A stretch of DNA of 33,386 nt from an uncultured Clostridia bacterium (GCA_944384475.1 CALWTN010000050.1:1-33386), one strand, 5' to 3'; shown: positions 7,580 through 16,058, counted from the stretch's first letter. Notes: generated from the letters alone by a model not told the origin. Numbers and translations are program-made.

Positions 7580-8773
7580 TTAATCTATTCTTTTCCTTAA
7601 AAAATCGCCTTCGTTTAATTGAAGCGGGCACGGGCAAGTGAAAATCATTTTTGCAACATTTGCCTTTTGAATGCTTTCGCCTTCCTCATTTTTCATGTCC
7701 GTAATTTTAAAGGTTTTGTTAAAAACAGCCTCGTCTGTGCTGAGCACTTCCACCTCATCGCTATTCTGCAAAAAGTTGCGCTGTTCTATTGTTGCAACGC
7801 CGTTTTGACAATTTTTAACAACGCCAACAAACTCATGCGTCTGCACAGGAGTGGAACTTTGCCTAAACTCCTTGTCCTGCTCGCCAAAGTAAAACCCTGT
7901 TGTAAAGCGGCGATGCGAGGTTTTTTCAAGTTCTCTCACAAACTCTTCGCCAGCCTGCTGAGGCAACATGTCAAGCGCCTTGCGATAGGCGTTTGTCACG
8001 CATGCGACATAGTAACTTGACTTCATCCTGCCCTCGATTTTAAGCGATTTAACGCCCGCATCTTGCAACTCTCTCAAATGCCTAATCATACATAAATCTT
8101 TGGAGTTTAAAAAGTAAGTGCCTCTTTCGTCCTCTTCAACTTCGAGTTCGTCTTCTCTAGACTGCTCACGAACAAAATATTTCCACCTGCAAGCCTGCAC
8201 ACATTCGCCGTGGTTGGCGTCTCTGCCAGCAAGATAGTTGGAAAGCAAGCATCTGCCCGAATAAGAGATGCACATCGCCCCATGCACAAAGCATTCAATC
8301 TCCACCCTGCCTTCAAGCGCCTTTGCGATGTTGGCAATTTGATTTATGTTAAGTTCTCTTGCAAGCACAATTCTTTTAACGCCCATATCTGCAAAAAACT
8401 GCGCCGAAGCAAGATTTGTGACGTTTGCTTGCGTCGAGACATGCACATCAAGATTTGGAAAATTTTTTCTGATGAAGCTTATTATTCCCACATCAGAGAC
8501 AATCACCGCATCCACGCCTGCCTTTTGCAAACCTTGCAAATATTCACTTAATCCTTCAAAATCTTCATCCTTTGCCACAATCTTGACGGTGACATAAATC
8601 TTTTTGCCTCGTGAGTGCGCCTCTTGGCAGGCGCTTGCAATCTCCTGCATGGAAAAATTACCAGCAAACGCCCTAAGCCCAAACGCTTGTCCCGCCAAAT
8701 AGACGGCATCTGCGCCAAAATGCAATGCTGTTAAAAATTTTTCATAGTTCCCCGCTGGTGATAACAGTTCCAT
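7580..8773 (-). CDS. U32-family protein, probable RNA hydroxylation factor (TrhP/RlhA type)
   Basis: The family was named as peptidase U32, but characterised members (TrhP, RlhA) act in hydroxylation of uridine 34 in tRNA or C2501 in 23S rRNA. The 397-aa product starts MELLSPAGNYEKFLTALHFG, typical of the family, continues ADAVYLAGQAFGLRAFAGNF, and has the conserved central cysteines in CISYSGRCLLSNYLAGRD and ECVQACRWKY, which are thought to hold an iron-sulfur cluster. A C-terminal beta-barrel domain follows. An AGGAGATAAA ribosome binding site precedes the ATG; tsaD lies just upstream with an 8-base gap. Which RNA it modifies cannot be told from sequence. B. subtilis YrrN/YrrO are the nearest known analogues. 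Confidence 0.88.
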   Translation of the reverse strand: MELLSPAGNYEKFLTALHFGADAVYLAGQAFGLRAFAGNFSMQEIASACQEAHSRGKKIYVTVKIVAKDEDFEGLSEYLQGLQKAGVDAVIVSDVGIISFIRKNFPNLDVHVSTQANVTNLASAQFFADMGVKRIVLARELNINQIANIAKALEGRVEIECFVHGAMCISYSGRCLLSNYLAGRDANHGECVQACRWKYFVREQSREDELEVEEDERGTYFLNSKDLCMIRHLRELQDAGVKSLKIEGRMKSSYYVACVTNAYRKALDMLPQQAGEEFVRELEKTSHRRFTTGFYFGEQDKEFRQSSTPVQTHEFVGVVKNCQNGVATIEQRNFLQNSDEVEVLSTDEAVFNKTFKITDMKNEEGESIQKANVAKMIFTCPCPLQLNEGDFLRKRID

Positions 8774-8781
8774 TTTATCTC

Positions 8782-9834
8782 CTATAAATCTATGCTTGGC
8801 CTTGCAGTCAAATCAAGTTCCGCAAGCCCCATGCCTTTTCTGATGTAATAATATGCTGCCGAGCCTATCATGGCGGCGTTGTCAGTGCAGTATTTCAGCA
8901 CTGGCGAAAACATTTCAAAGCCTTTCTCTTTGCAGGCTTTTGTCATTTTGGCTTTAAGCATGCTGTTAGCACCCACACCGCCTGCAATCACAAGCTTTTT
9001 AAGCCCCGTCATCCTCAGCGCTCTGATAGACTTATCGACAAGTTCATCCGTGACCGCCTCTTCAAAACTTCTCGCCACGTCCGCCTTGTTGAAGGGCTCA
9101 TTTTTCTGTTCAAATTTGTGGACGTAGTTAATAACCGAAGTTTTTATTCCGCTGAAAGAAAAATTAAGCGTGGAATGAAGCGAATTTGAAACGGTGAATT
9201 TTATGTTATTTTTTCCGTCTTTGGCAAGTTTGTCGATTTCTGGCCCGCCAGGATATGGCAAACCAAGCACACGAGCCACCTTGTCAAAAGCCTCGCCAGC
9301 AGCATCATCCACCGTGCTGCCAAGCAGTTTAAATTTGTTGTAGTCGGTGATTTTCATTAGCGCAGTATGCCCGCCACTGACCATCAGACATACAAATGGT
9401 GGCTGCAAAGAAGGGTGTGAAATATAGTTGGAAGCGATATGCCCATGCACATGGTTGACTGCAATAAGTGGCTTTTTTAAAGCATAGCTAAGCCCTTTCG
9501 CAAAGTTCACGCCCACCAGTAACGCTCCAACCAATCCCGCCCCGTATGTGACTGCGATGGCGTCCAGTTCCTCCGCCTTAATGCCAGCGGCTTTAATGGC
9601 TTGATCATATAGGCTTGATATAGCCATCAAATGATTGCGAGAAGCAATTTCTGGCACAACTCCGCCAAAGCGCCTGTGAATTTCAATTTGCGAAGCAACA
9701 ATGTTTGACAAAACTTCTCTGCCATTTTTAACCACACTGATTGCAGTTTCATCACACGAACTTTCAATGGCAAGGATGATTAAATCTTGTTTAGTTTTAA
9801 GCTCATTAAATTGCGCTTGCATATATTTTTTCAT
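8782..9834 (-). CDS. tsaD: tRNA threonylcarbamoyladenosine transferase TsaD
   Basis: TsaD (Kae1/YgjD) transfers the threonylcarbamoyl group to A37 of ANN-decoding tRNAs with TsaB and TsaE. The sequence shows the ASKHA-fold opening LAIESSCDETAISVV, the metal-binding histidines in NHVHGH (residues 128 and 132 from the chosen start), FSFSGIKTSVINYV, and VIAGGVGANSML near the C-terminus. ATG 9834 is chosen over ATG 9840 because AAAAGGG abuts the latter but lies six bases before the former; the product is 350 aa. It follows prfB by 11 bases. Its product is the substrate of MtaB (961-2187). Confidence 0.95.
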   Translation of the reverse strand: MKKYMQAQFNELKTKQDLIILAIESSCDETAISVVKNGREVLSNIVASQIEIHRRFGGVVPEIASRNHLMAISSLYDQAIKAAGIKAEELDAIAVTYGAGLVGALLVGVNFAKGLSYALKKPLIAVNHVHGHIASNYISHPSLQPPFVCLMVSGGHTALMKITDYNKFKLLGSTVDDAAGEAFDKVARVLGLPYPGGPEIDKLAKDGKNNIKFTVSNSLHSTLNFSFSGIKTSVINYVHKFEQKNEPFNKADVARSFEEAVTDELVDKSIRALRMTGLKKLVIAGGVGANSMLKAKMTKACKEKGFEMFSPVLKYCTDNAAMIGSAAYYYIRKGMGLAELDLTARPSIDL

Positions 9835-9845
9835 ATTCATCCCTT

Positions 9846-10947
9846 TTATATCTTTTGCAAATATGCGTTAATAAATTCTTGAATATCTCCGTTCATAACC
9901 GCTTGAATATCGCTTGTTTCATAGCCCGTGCGATGATCCTTGACAAGTGTGTAAGGACAAAACACATAACTTCGAATTTGACTGCCCCACTCAATCTTTT
10001 TGATCTCGCCCTTGATTGCCGCCATCTGCTCCTCTTCCTCACGAGCCTTCTTTTCTGCGAGTTTAGAGCGAAGCATTGTCATGGCAACCTCTCGATTTTG
10101 AATTTGCGAACGCTGAGTTTGACACGCCACCACAATCCCTGTTGGAATGTGAGTTATTCTGATCGCCGACTCGGTTTTGTTGATATGTTGTCCGCCCGCT
10201 CCACTGGCACGGAAGGTGTCAATTTTAAGTTCTTCGGGCTTGATTACAATCTCATCATCTTCTTCAAGTTCAGGCATAACTTCCACGCTGGCAAAACTTG
10301 TATGACGGCGAGAATTCGAATCAAATGGAGAAATCCTCACCAGTCTGTGAATGCCTTTTTCACATTTTAAATAGCCGTAAGCATGTTCGCCCGAAAGCAT
10401 AAAATTGATGTTTTTGATGCCCGCTTCTTCGCCTTCCAAAACGTCTAAAACTGTAAGTTTAAAGCCCTGCTTTTCGCCATACATGCAATACATACGATAA
10501 AGCATGTCCGCCCAATCTTGCGCCTCTGTTCCACCAGCACCGGCATGAATGTTGATTATCGCATTGCAATCATCATACTTGCCACAAAGCAGCGTTACAA
10601 TTTTAAGTTCTTCGCAGCACTTATCAAACTTAGTCAAACTCGCTCCAAGCTCTTGATATAACTGCTGGTCATCTTCACTTTCACAAATTTCAATCAACGT
10701 TTGGATGTCGCTATGCAGATTGTCAAGTTGGTTTAACTGTTTCAGCAAATTTTCTTTGCTTCTAAGTTTTTTACCCACCTCGCTAAGCTTATGACTGTCA
10801 AGATAAAAATCTGGCGCAAGTTGCTGAGCTTTTAACTCTTCCACCTCACGCAAAAGTTTAGGCGCGTCAAAGACACTCCTTTAAAAAATCATATTTTTGA
10901 CAACTTTCTTTAAATTTTTGTTTCTCGGCATCTAAAATCATATTCAT
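9846..10947 (-). CDS. prfB: Peptide chain release factor 2, with programmed +1 frameshift
   Basis: RF2 ends translation at UGA and UAA. The coding sequence is joined from 10947-10870 (26 codons ending at CTT) and, after skipping one base, 10868-9846 (340 codons), giving 366 aa. The frame change occurs at CTT TGA C with an internal AGGAG just upstream (10880-10876). Signatures include the RF2-type SPF tripeptide (HRLVRISPFD) and the catalytic GGQ (SGAGGQHINKTESAIR). The ATG at 10947 has AAAGTGAG upstream and a consensus-like promoter. A standard gene caller would start at 10853 and lose 31 residues. First gene of prfB-tsaD-U32; no secA is seen upstream, unlike in many Bacillota. Confidence 0.95.
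10866..10881 (-). promoter_or_regulatory. prfB programmed +1 frameshift site
   Basis: On the minus strand AGGAG (10880-10876) is followed by TGT and then the slippery CTT TGA C (10872-10866). The UGA is read by RF2 itself, so scarce RF2 favours the shift to the GAC frame. The three-base gap between the internal Shine-Dalgarno and CTT matches the known geometry. Confidence 0.95.
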
Positions 10948-10965
10948 CTCACTTTTAACTTGCCT

Positions 10966-10994
10966 ATTATATCAAAAAAATAAGTTTTTGTCTA
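10966..10994 (-). promoter_or_regulatory. Sigma-A promoter of prfB
   Basis: TAGACA (10994-10989), 17 bases, TATAAT (10971-10966) on the minus strand, about 19 bases before the prfB ATG. Confidence 0.85.
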
Positions 10995-11007
10995 CCACAA
11001 CAGCGTT

Positions 11008-11036
11008 AAAAAACAACCTAAGTCTACCTTAGGTTG
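11008..11036 (-). terminator. Rho-independent terminator after the coat-like gene
   Basis: CAACCTAAG (11014-11022) pairs perfectly with CTTAGGTTG (11028-11036) around five bases; the minus-strand transcript then has six U residues (11013-11008). It separates the coat-like gene from prfB. Confidence 0.9.
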
Positions 11037-11055
11037 CTTTCTTATGTTTTGTTCC

Positions 11056-11724
11056 TTACATTCTCGGCGGAACAACCGGTCCTGATGCTGTTGGATACAA
11101 TGGCATTTCAAAAAGTCCTGGGCATGCGCTTGCAGTTGGAGCAGCATGGCATGGAGGAATAACTGGATAGCCATAGGAAGGAACAAGCACGTCAACAACC
11201 GCCGTCACTCTGATTATAACTTGCAAACAACCAGTAACTGTGAAGGTGTTTTCGCCCGTGTAAGAGCCAATTTCACTTGAAAATACTGCTGTTGCAGAGA
11301 TATTGACAGGAGTGACAGAAGGTTGAGGAACAAAGAGAACAACATTTTTGCTTACTGTAATAGTCGATCTGCCGCTGCCAAGCACGCCGTTGTTGTCACG
11401 ATAGTTTACAATCACAGGGATTGAAACTGTCGCACTAACATTTGCATAGTTTGGGCAAGCGTCCAATCTGTCAACCACAAGATCAGAGATAACGACTGGT
11501 TCGTTTGGAGCGTTTGCTGCCGAAACAAATGTAAGAGGCGTAGCAGGGCTGGCAGGCGTAAGGTCTGTTACAGGCAAAACAATTCCAGTTTCGGTGCTTT
11601 GTGAAACACAAGCATCAAACACTTTGGTTGTCTCAATCAAGATTTTTTCACAAATTCCATTAAGAGGATTTCCGACTATTGGGCCAGGTCTGCTTGGATT
11701 TGTATTGTTGATGTAAAAAGACAT
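11056..11724 (-). CDS. Beta-rich conserved protein of spore formers, possible coat or surface protein
   Basis: The 222-aa product starts with a disordered N-terminus, then NPLNGICEKILIETTKVFDA and a cysteine. Next comes a long Val/Thr/Ser-rich section of alternating hydrophobic residues (ATVSIPVIVNYRDNNGVLG, then NVVLFVPQPSVTPVNISATA), and a Pro/Ala/Cys-rich tail. It has no signal peptide or transmembrane segment. I recall uncharacterised Clostridia proteins with this layout, but the role is not established. It stands alone between terminator and promoter with a strong AGGAGGT. The upstream element looks like a sigma-K promoter, which supports late mother-cell expression and a coat or exosporium role; this is inference. 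Confidence 0.75.
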   Translation of the reverse strand: MSFYINNTNPSRPGPIVGNPLNGICEKILIETTKVFDACVSQSTETGIVLPVTDLTPASPATPLTFVSAANAPNEPVVISDLVVDRLDACPNYANVSATVSIPVIVNYRDNNGVLGSGRSTITVSKNVVLFVPQPSVTPVNISATAVFSSEIGSYTGENTFTVTGCLQVIIRVTAVVDVLVPSYGYPVIPPCHAAPTASACPGLFEMPLYPTASGPVVPPRM

Positions 11725-11752
11725 TTTCCTACCTCCTGTTTTGTCTACACTC

Positions 11753-11780
11753 TATAATATGCAAGAAGACAAAAACATGT
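11753..11780 (-). promoter_or_regulatory. Possible sigma-K-type sporulation promoter
   Basis: On the minus strand AC (11780-11779), 17 bases, CATATTATA (11761-11753) fits the sigma-K pattern AC-N16/17-CATAnnnTA. No sigma-A -35 is found at the right distance. The element overlaps the last base pairs of alr. Confidence 0.5.
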
Positions 11781-12778
11781 TATTCCACCTCTTTAATCTC
11801 TCCCCTAAACGCTGCAAAAGCGCAAAGCACTTCGTATTCGGTTTTTTTATACGCCTTAGCCAATATCTTTGCATTTTTCATCATCAGCACTTGGTCGCCG
11901 ACATTAACCAGCCCGCCAGTGACGTCCACAAAACATGCATCCATGCACATATTTCCAACAACACGAAATCTTTTGCCATCAATCTCCACTTTAAGTTTTT
12001 TGCTTGCCTTTCTGTCAAATCCGTCTGCATAGCCCACGCCCACCACAGCAAGAGTAGTCTTTCTTTTCGCCACAAACGTTTTGTCATAGCCTGCGCTGTC
12101 GCCTCTCTCCAAACTGCGCAGTTGCAACACGCTGGAAGAAAGGCTCATCACACTTTGCAGCCGCTTATCGCCGTAGCCATACAATCCAATGCCCACACGC
12201 AAAATATCACAAGGCAGATGCTTTGCACCGCTGCCACCAAAACAAACTGGAAATGGTTTTTGCAAAAATGACTTGGCAAATAAAAATCGGTTATACTCTT
12301 TTTTTGTAATTCGTTGCGATGAAATTGATGAAAAATGCACCGAAAAACCAGCAAAATCGTGATTTTTTATTAAATTTTTAACTTTTTTTAATAAATTATC
12401 ACTTCCACAATCAATTCCAAACCTGTTCATCCCCACGCAAAGTTTGATAAAACAGCGCTGTGTCAAATTTAGTTTAATCGCTTTTTTGATGTCGGCAATG
12501 CTCACCGCTGTGAGATAAAATTCTTTTAAAAACGAAAAATCTTCGCACTTGCCGAGTATGATAATTTTTGCATTCGGAAGCGCACTTTTAAGTTTTTTCG
12601 CTTCGCCCAAATTCGCAACTCCAAAAAAATCCACGCTATCTTGCAGCGTTTTTGCCACCTCAATCATGCCATGTCCATACGCCTCCGCTTTGACCACGGC
12701 ACAAATTTTGGGCGCATAACTTTTAAAAAAATTTGCATTACTCAGCAGCGCACTTGTGCTTATCTGTTTTTTGTTCAT
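11780..12778 (-). CDS. alr: Alanine racemase, compact form
   Basis: Alr interconverts L- and D-alanine with pyridoxal phosphate, supplying D-Ala for peptidoglycan; in spore formers paralogues also control germination. The PLP lysine is K30 in AVVKAEAYGHG, and the second-domain tyrosine region is AGYDKTFVAKRKTTLAVVGV, followed by YADGFDR and VGNMCMDACFVDV. At 332 aa it is about 40-60 residues shorter than typical Alr: the N-terminal strand is shortened and the usual C-terminal R-V-P-R-x-Y motif is replaced by AFAAFRGEIKEVE. No clear Shine-Dalgarno precedes the ATG at 12778. It follows tlyA by 15 bases and is probably cotranscribed. Activity is likely but the altered C-terminus deserves testing. 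Confidence 0.88.
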   Translation of the reverse strand: MNKKQISTSALLSNANFFKSYAPKICAVVKAEAYGHGMIEVAKTLQDSVDFFGVANLGEAKKLKSALPNAKIIILGKCEDFSFLKEFYLTAVSIADIKKAIKLNLTQRCFIKLCVGMNRFGIDCGSDNLLKKVKNLIKNHDFAGFSVHFSSISSQRITKKEYNRFLFAKSFLQKPFPVCFGGSGAKHLPCDILRVGIGLYGYGDKRLQSVMSLSSSVLQLRSLERGDSAGYDKTFVAKRKTTLAVVGVGYADGFDRKASKKLKVEIDGKRFRVVGNMCMDACFVDVTGGLVNVGDQVLMMKNAKILAKAYKKTEYEVLCAFAAFRGEIKEVE

Positions 12779-12793
12779 GCAAATTTTATATTA

Positions 12794-13579
12794 TTATTTT
12801 TTATTTTTTGACACTTTAAAGTTTTTAAACGCCTCGCCAACAACATCGCCAACGTCCACTGAATGGTTTGAATCGCCGTTGATGTAAACAAGATATTCAA
12901 TATTGCCCTCTTTTCCACAAACCGGAGAATAGCAAAGCCCGCTTAACCTAAGGTTATAAACTTTTAAGCAATCTAAAAAATCGTTAAGCAATCTCGTGTG
13001 CAACTTGGCATCCAGCACCACGCCGTTAAACTTTTTTGCCAGCCTCTCGCCACATTCGAACTGTGGCTTAAACAGCAGCACCATTTCCACCTGAGGATAA
13101 TCTCTGCTTAAAATTGGCAAAATGTGCGTAAGAGAAATAAAAGAAATGTCGCTGACAATCGCGTTAACATCTTCAAGTTTTTGTGCCTTCCTAAAATCCA
13201 AGCCTTCCATGTTCGCCACCCTCTCATCTAAGGCAATTTGAGGGTTAAGTTGGCCGTGCCCAACATCCAAGGCATACACCTTTTTCGCACCAAAATTTAA
13301 GCACACCTGAGTGAACCCGCCAGTTGACGCACCAATATCAAGCACTGTTTTGCCTTCAAAGTTCAACCCAAAATACTGCACCGCGCCCAGCAATTTATAC
13401 GCTCCGCGCGAGACAAAACTTTGACTTTGCGCCACCTTTACATCATTGTCTTCCACCTCAAACGACGGCTTTAAAACAACCTTTCCGTCCACTTGCACAT
13501 CTCCATTTTTTATTGCTTCCTGTGCCTTTGCTCTGGACAGCATGCCAAAATTTTGCGTTAAAAAAACATCCAATCTCAT
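12794..13579 (-). CDS. tlyA: TlyA-family rRNA 2'-O-methyltransferase (S4 plus FtsJ domains)
   Basis: TlyA-type enzymes methylate ribose 2'-OH groups in rRNA; the B. subtilis homologue is YqxC. The first 60 residues are an S4 RNA-binding domain (MRLDVFLTQNFGMLSRAKAQ, then NGDVQVDGKVVLKPS). The rest is an FtsJ/RrmJ methyltransferase with the SAM loop DIGASTGGFTQ and YALDVGHGQLNPQIALDERV. Length 261 aa is typical. There is no Shine-Dalgarno sequence: an extended -10 promoter ends six bases before ATG 13579. It appears to start a tlyA-alr unit beyond the fakA terminator. Confidence 0.92.
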   Translation of the reverse strand: MRLDVFLTQNFGMLSRAKAQEAIKNGDVQVDGKVVLKPSFEVEDNDVKVAQSQSFVSRGAYKLLGAVQYFGLNFEGKTVLDIGASTGGFTQVCLNFGAKKVYALDVGHGQLNPQIALDERVANMEGLDFRKAQKLEDVNAIVSDISFISLTHILPILSRDYPQVEMVLLFKPQFECGERLAKKFNGVVLDAKLHTRLLNDFLDCLKVYNLRLSGLCYSPVCGKEGNIEYLVYINGDSNHSVDVGDVVGEAFKNFKVSKNKK

Positions 13580-13585
13580 ATGATT

Positions 13586-13615
13586 ATTTTAGCATAAATT
13601 GCATGTTTTCTCCAA
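13586..13615 (-). promoter_or_regulatory. Predicted leaderless promoter of tlyA
   Basis: TTGGAG (13615-13610), 18 bases, TAAAAT (13591-13586) with an upstream TGC (extended -10) on the minus strand. Six bases separate the -10 from the tlyA ATG. Confidence 0.55.
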
Positions 13616-13661
13616 CAAAAAATCGCGGTTAGCCATCCGGCGTACCCGCGTTAATTTTTTG
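13616..13661 (-). terminator. Rho-independent terminator of yloU-fakA
   Basis: CGCGG (13624-13628) pairs with CCGCG (13646-13650); an inner GCC/GGC stem (13632-13634 with 13639-13641) carries a 4-base loop. Flanking CAAAAAAT (13616-13623) and ATTTTTTG (13654-13661) extend the dyad and provide a six-U tract for the minus-strand transcript. Confidence 0.8.
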
Positions 13662-13676
13662 GTTGCCCACACGAGT

Positions 13677-15311
13677 TTACTCTAAACTTACCAAATAATA
13701 ATACACTGGCTGTCCGCCTGCTGCAACTGTAACTTCACATTCAGGGTATTTTTCAGCCAATTTTTGTTGCAGGCTGCAAGCATCTTCCTCTTTAATATCC
13801 TCGCCATAGAAAAGTGTGATTGTCATAATGTTGTCGTCCATCATTTTTGCAATCAAATCCTCTGTGGTTTGTGAAACAAGGTTGCCTTTTGCCAAGATTG
13901 CTTTGTCATCAAGCCCAATGATTTCGCCAGTTGTAAGGTCAAACCCATCCACGTGAGTGTCACGCACTGCATACGTCACAGAACCTGATTTAACATTTTT
14001 GATGGCATCGTTCATTGCTTCAACATTCTCTTCCACTGTTCCGTCTGGGTTAAATGCGATTGCCGCTGAAATACCCTCCGGAATGCTTCTTGTCGAGATT
14101 ACAACAAGGTTTTTGTTGGTAAGCTCATTTGCCTGTTCTGCCGCAAGTATGATGTTTTTGTTGTTTGGATAAACAAACACCGTTCTTGCCGGAACTTTGT
14201 CGGCGGCTGCGGCGATATCCGCTGCGCTCGGGTTCATCGTCTGCCCGCCAGTTATAATTTCATCAACGCTTAAATCCTTGAAAATTGCGGCAATTCCATC
14301 ACCCGGAGCAACTGCCACGATGCCAAGATTTTTGGTTTCTTCAACCGCACTGGCTTTCTTTTTAAGTTCACGATTTTGCTCACGCATGTTTTCAATTTTG
14401 ATGTTGATAAGTTCGCCAAGTTCAAGAGCATAGCCCAGCGCCCTGTTAGGTTCGTTGGAATGCACGTGCACTTTAACAAGCGACAAATCGCCAATGCAAA
14501 TTACGCTGTCGCCAAACTCCATCAAGCGCTCTCTGAGTTTGTCGATGTCTGCTTCGGTGGTCTTTTTATGCATGTGAGTGATCATATACTCCGTGCAGTA
14601 GCCAAACTCAATTTCTTCCAAGTTGTTGATGTCTGCAATCACATCGTCCACAGTCTGTGTCTGCTTTTCGTCATCAAAAATCACTTCCAGATTTTCTTCG
14701 CCCATCAAAAGTTTGTAAAAACCTGTGAAAATAACGATAATTCCACGTCCACCTGCGTCCACAACGCCCGCTTTTTTAAGCACTGGAAGCATTTCAGGCG
14801 TCTGCTTCAAAATCTCTTCGCCAGTTTCAAGCACTTTTTTAAGGAAGGTTTCAAAATTATCAATCCTCTTTGCCAAACTAACCGCATTTTCTGCCATCAC
14901 ACGAATGACGGTTAAGATTGTGCCCTCTTTTGGTTTTGTGACTGCCTTATATGCAATGTTCGCACCCTCTTGCATAGCCTTGGCAAAAGTTTTGGTGGTG
15001 ATTTCATTGTATTTTGCAGTTACCGAGCAAAAGCCCTTAAAAATCTGCGAAGTGATAACTCCGCTGTTTCCTCTTGCACCTTTAAGTGCGCCCTTAGCAA
15101 ACGCAGCGCTAAGCTCGTCCAAATTTGCGCTTATGCACTTGCCAACTTCGGCAACCGCCGATTTCATTGTTAAAAACATATTCGTCCCTGTGTCACCATC
15201 TGGCACTGGAAACACATTAAGCGAATCTACATACTTTTTATTTTGCTCTAAAAGGCTTGCACCTGCCACAATCATCTTGCGAAAGGTGACGCCGTTTATT
15301 GACTTTATCAT
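13677..15311 (-). CDS. fakA: Fatty acid kinase ATP-binding subunit FakA (YloV, DhaL-type)
   Basis: FakA with a FakB lipid-binding partner phosphorylates exogenous fatty acids for phospholipid synthesis. The N-terminal 200 residues are a DhaL domain with the metal/ATP motif VFPVPDGDTGTNM and KGALKGARGNSGVI. The middle domain follows DAGGRGIIVIFTGFYKLL, and the C-terminal FakA-specific domain contains EIITGGQTMNPSAADI. Length 544 aa is normal. AGGAGATAAA precedes ATG 15311. It follows yloU by eight bases and is closed by a terminator. No fakB is in the window. The link with rpmB and yloU is a conserved Bacillota gene order. Confidence 0.93.
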   Translation of the reverse strand: MIKSINGVTFRKMIVAGASLLEQNKKYVDSLNVFPVPDGDTGTNMFLTMKSAVAEVGKCISANLDELSAAFAKGALKGARGNSGVITSQIFKGFCSVTAKYNEITTKTFAKAMQEGANIAYKAVTKPKEGTILTVIRVMAENAVSLAKRIDNFETFLKKVLETGEEILKQTPEMLPVLKKAGVVDAGGRGIIVIFTGFYKLLMGEENLEVIFDDEKQTQTVDDVIADINNLEEIEFGYCTEYMITHMHKKTTEADIDKLRERLMEFGDSVICIGDLSLVKVHVHSNEPNRALGYALELGELINIKIENMREQNRELKKKASAVEETKNLGIVAVAPGDGIAAIFKDLSVDEIITGGQTMNPSAADIAAAADKVPARTVFVYPNNKNIILAAEQANELTNKNLVVISTRSIPEGISAAIAFNPDGTVEENVEAMNDAIKNVKSGSVTYAVRDTHVDGFDLTTGEIIGLDDKAILAKGNLVSQTTEDLIAKMMDDNIMTITLFYGEDIKEEDACSLQQKLAEKYPECEVTVAAGGQPVYYYLVSLE

Positions 15312-15319
15312 TTTATCTC

Positions 15320-15670
15320 CTATACTCTAACGCCAACCACGTGAACATTAACCGAGTCGACAATCATTCCCGTAAAATTTTCCACGCTGTATTTAACCGA
15401 TTTTTTTAGAGACTCAGAAACTGCGCTGATAGACACACCGTATTTCATAATACAGTAAACATCCAAAAAGATTCGGTTATCTATATGGCGAACTTTAATG
15501 CCCTTTGAATAGGACTCTTTATTAAACAATTCTTTGGCGCTGTCTTTAAAGGTTTTTGACACAAGGTCTACAACACCATAACAATCAAGCACGGCAAAAC
15601 CAGCGACAACCCTGATTGCATCATCGCTGATTGAAATGTTTCCGTAATAGTTGTTAGTGTCAACTGTCAA
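15320..15670 (-). CDS. yloU: Asp23/Gls24-family protein YloU
   Basis: Asp23/Gls24 proteins are small cytoplasmic proteins linked in some species to envelope stress; YloU is always found next to fakA, and its exact role is unknown. The visible core is YYGNISISDDAIRVVAGFAV, then CYGVVD, then DVYCIMKYGVSISAVSESLK and VNVHVVGVRV. A TTG start at 15670 is chosen because AAGGGAG (15685-15679) lies eight bases upstream and the resulting 116-aa product starts close to the family's usual N-terminus. A longer reading to 15751 would run through the promoter. Confidence 0.87.
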   Translation of the reverse strand: MTVDTNNYYGNISISDDAIRVVAGFAVLDCYGVVDLVSKTFKDSAKELFNKESYSKGIKVRHIDNRIFLDVYCIMKYGVSISAVSESLKKSVKYSVENFTGMIVDSVNVHVVGVRV

Positions 15671-15701
15671 AACGATTGCTCCCTTAAATTCAGTCACTTT
15701 T

Positions 15702-15730
15702 ATCTTACTATAAAGAAAAAATTTTTTCAA
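15702..15730 (-). promoter_or_regulatory. Sigma-A promoter of yloU-fakA
   Basis: TTGAAA (15730-15725), 17 bases, TAAGAT (15707-15702) on the minus strand, divergent from the rpmB promoter. Confidence 0.75.
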
Positions 15731-15780
15731 GCAATTTAGCGGTTGTTTCAAAATGTTTGTTAAAATTTTTGCTATTTTTG

Positions 15781-15809
15781 TTGATTTTACTTTTATTTTA
15801 TGTTATACT
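15781..15809 (+). promoter_or_regulatory. Sigma-A promoter of rpmB
   Basis: TTGATT (15781-15786), 17 bases, TATACT (15804-15809), with TG one base before the -10 (extended -10). Confidence 0.88.
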
Positions 15810-15843
15810 TGCCTTGCTAAAAAGTCCTAATAGGAGGTGAATC

Positions 15844-16029
15844 ATGTCAAGAGTTTGTGAAATATGTGGTCGTGGAAAAATGACTGGCAAAAAGGTTAGC
15901 CACGCTGAAAATAAAACTAACAGAACTTTTGAACTTAACTTGCAAGAAACCACCATTGATGTTAATGGAAAACCTACAAAAGTTAAGGCTTGCACAAAAT
16001 GCATTAAAACCGCAAGAAAAGCAAAATAA
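15844..16029 (+). CDS. rpmB: 50S ribosomal protein L28, zinc-binding form
   Basis: The 61-residue product starts MSRVCEICGRGKMTGKKVSH and has NRTFELNLQ in the middle, as in L28. Four cysteines form two CxxC pairs (C5/C8 and C50/C53), so this is the zinc-ribbon version of the protein rather than the zinc-free paralogue used under zinc starvation. AGGAGGTGAATC provides an excellent ribosome binding site. It has its own promoter and terminator and is divergent from yloU-fakA and convergent with spoVM, preserving the spoVM-rpmB-yloU-yloV neighbourhood known from B. subtilis. Confidence 0.97.
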   Translation: MSRVCEICGRGKMTGKKVSHAENKTNRTFELNLQETTIDVNGKPTKVKACTKCIKTARKAK

Positions 16030-16058
16030 ATTTTGCATGTTTTTTGATTGACAAATCG

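Noticed and set aside
12808..12813. TTGACA in the tlyA-alr junction as a promoter
   Set aside because: It is on the plus strand with no -10 box at the right distance and would point into tlyA antisense; it does not serve alr.
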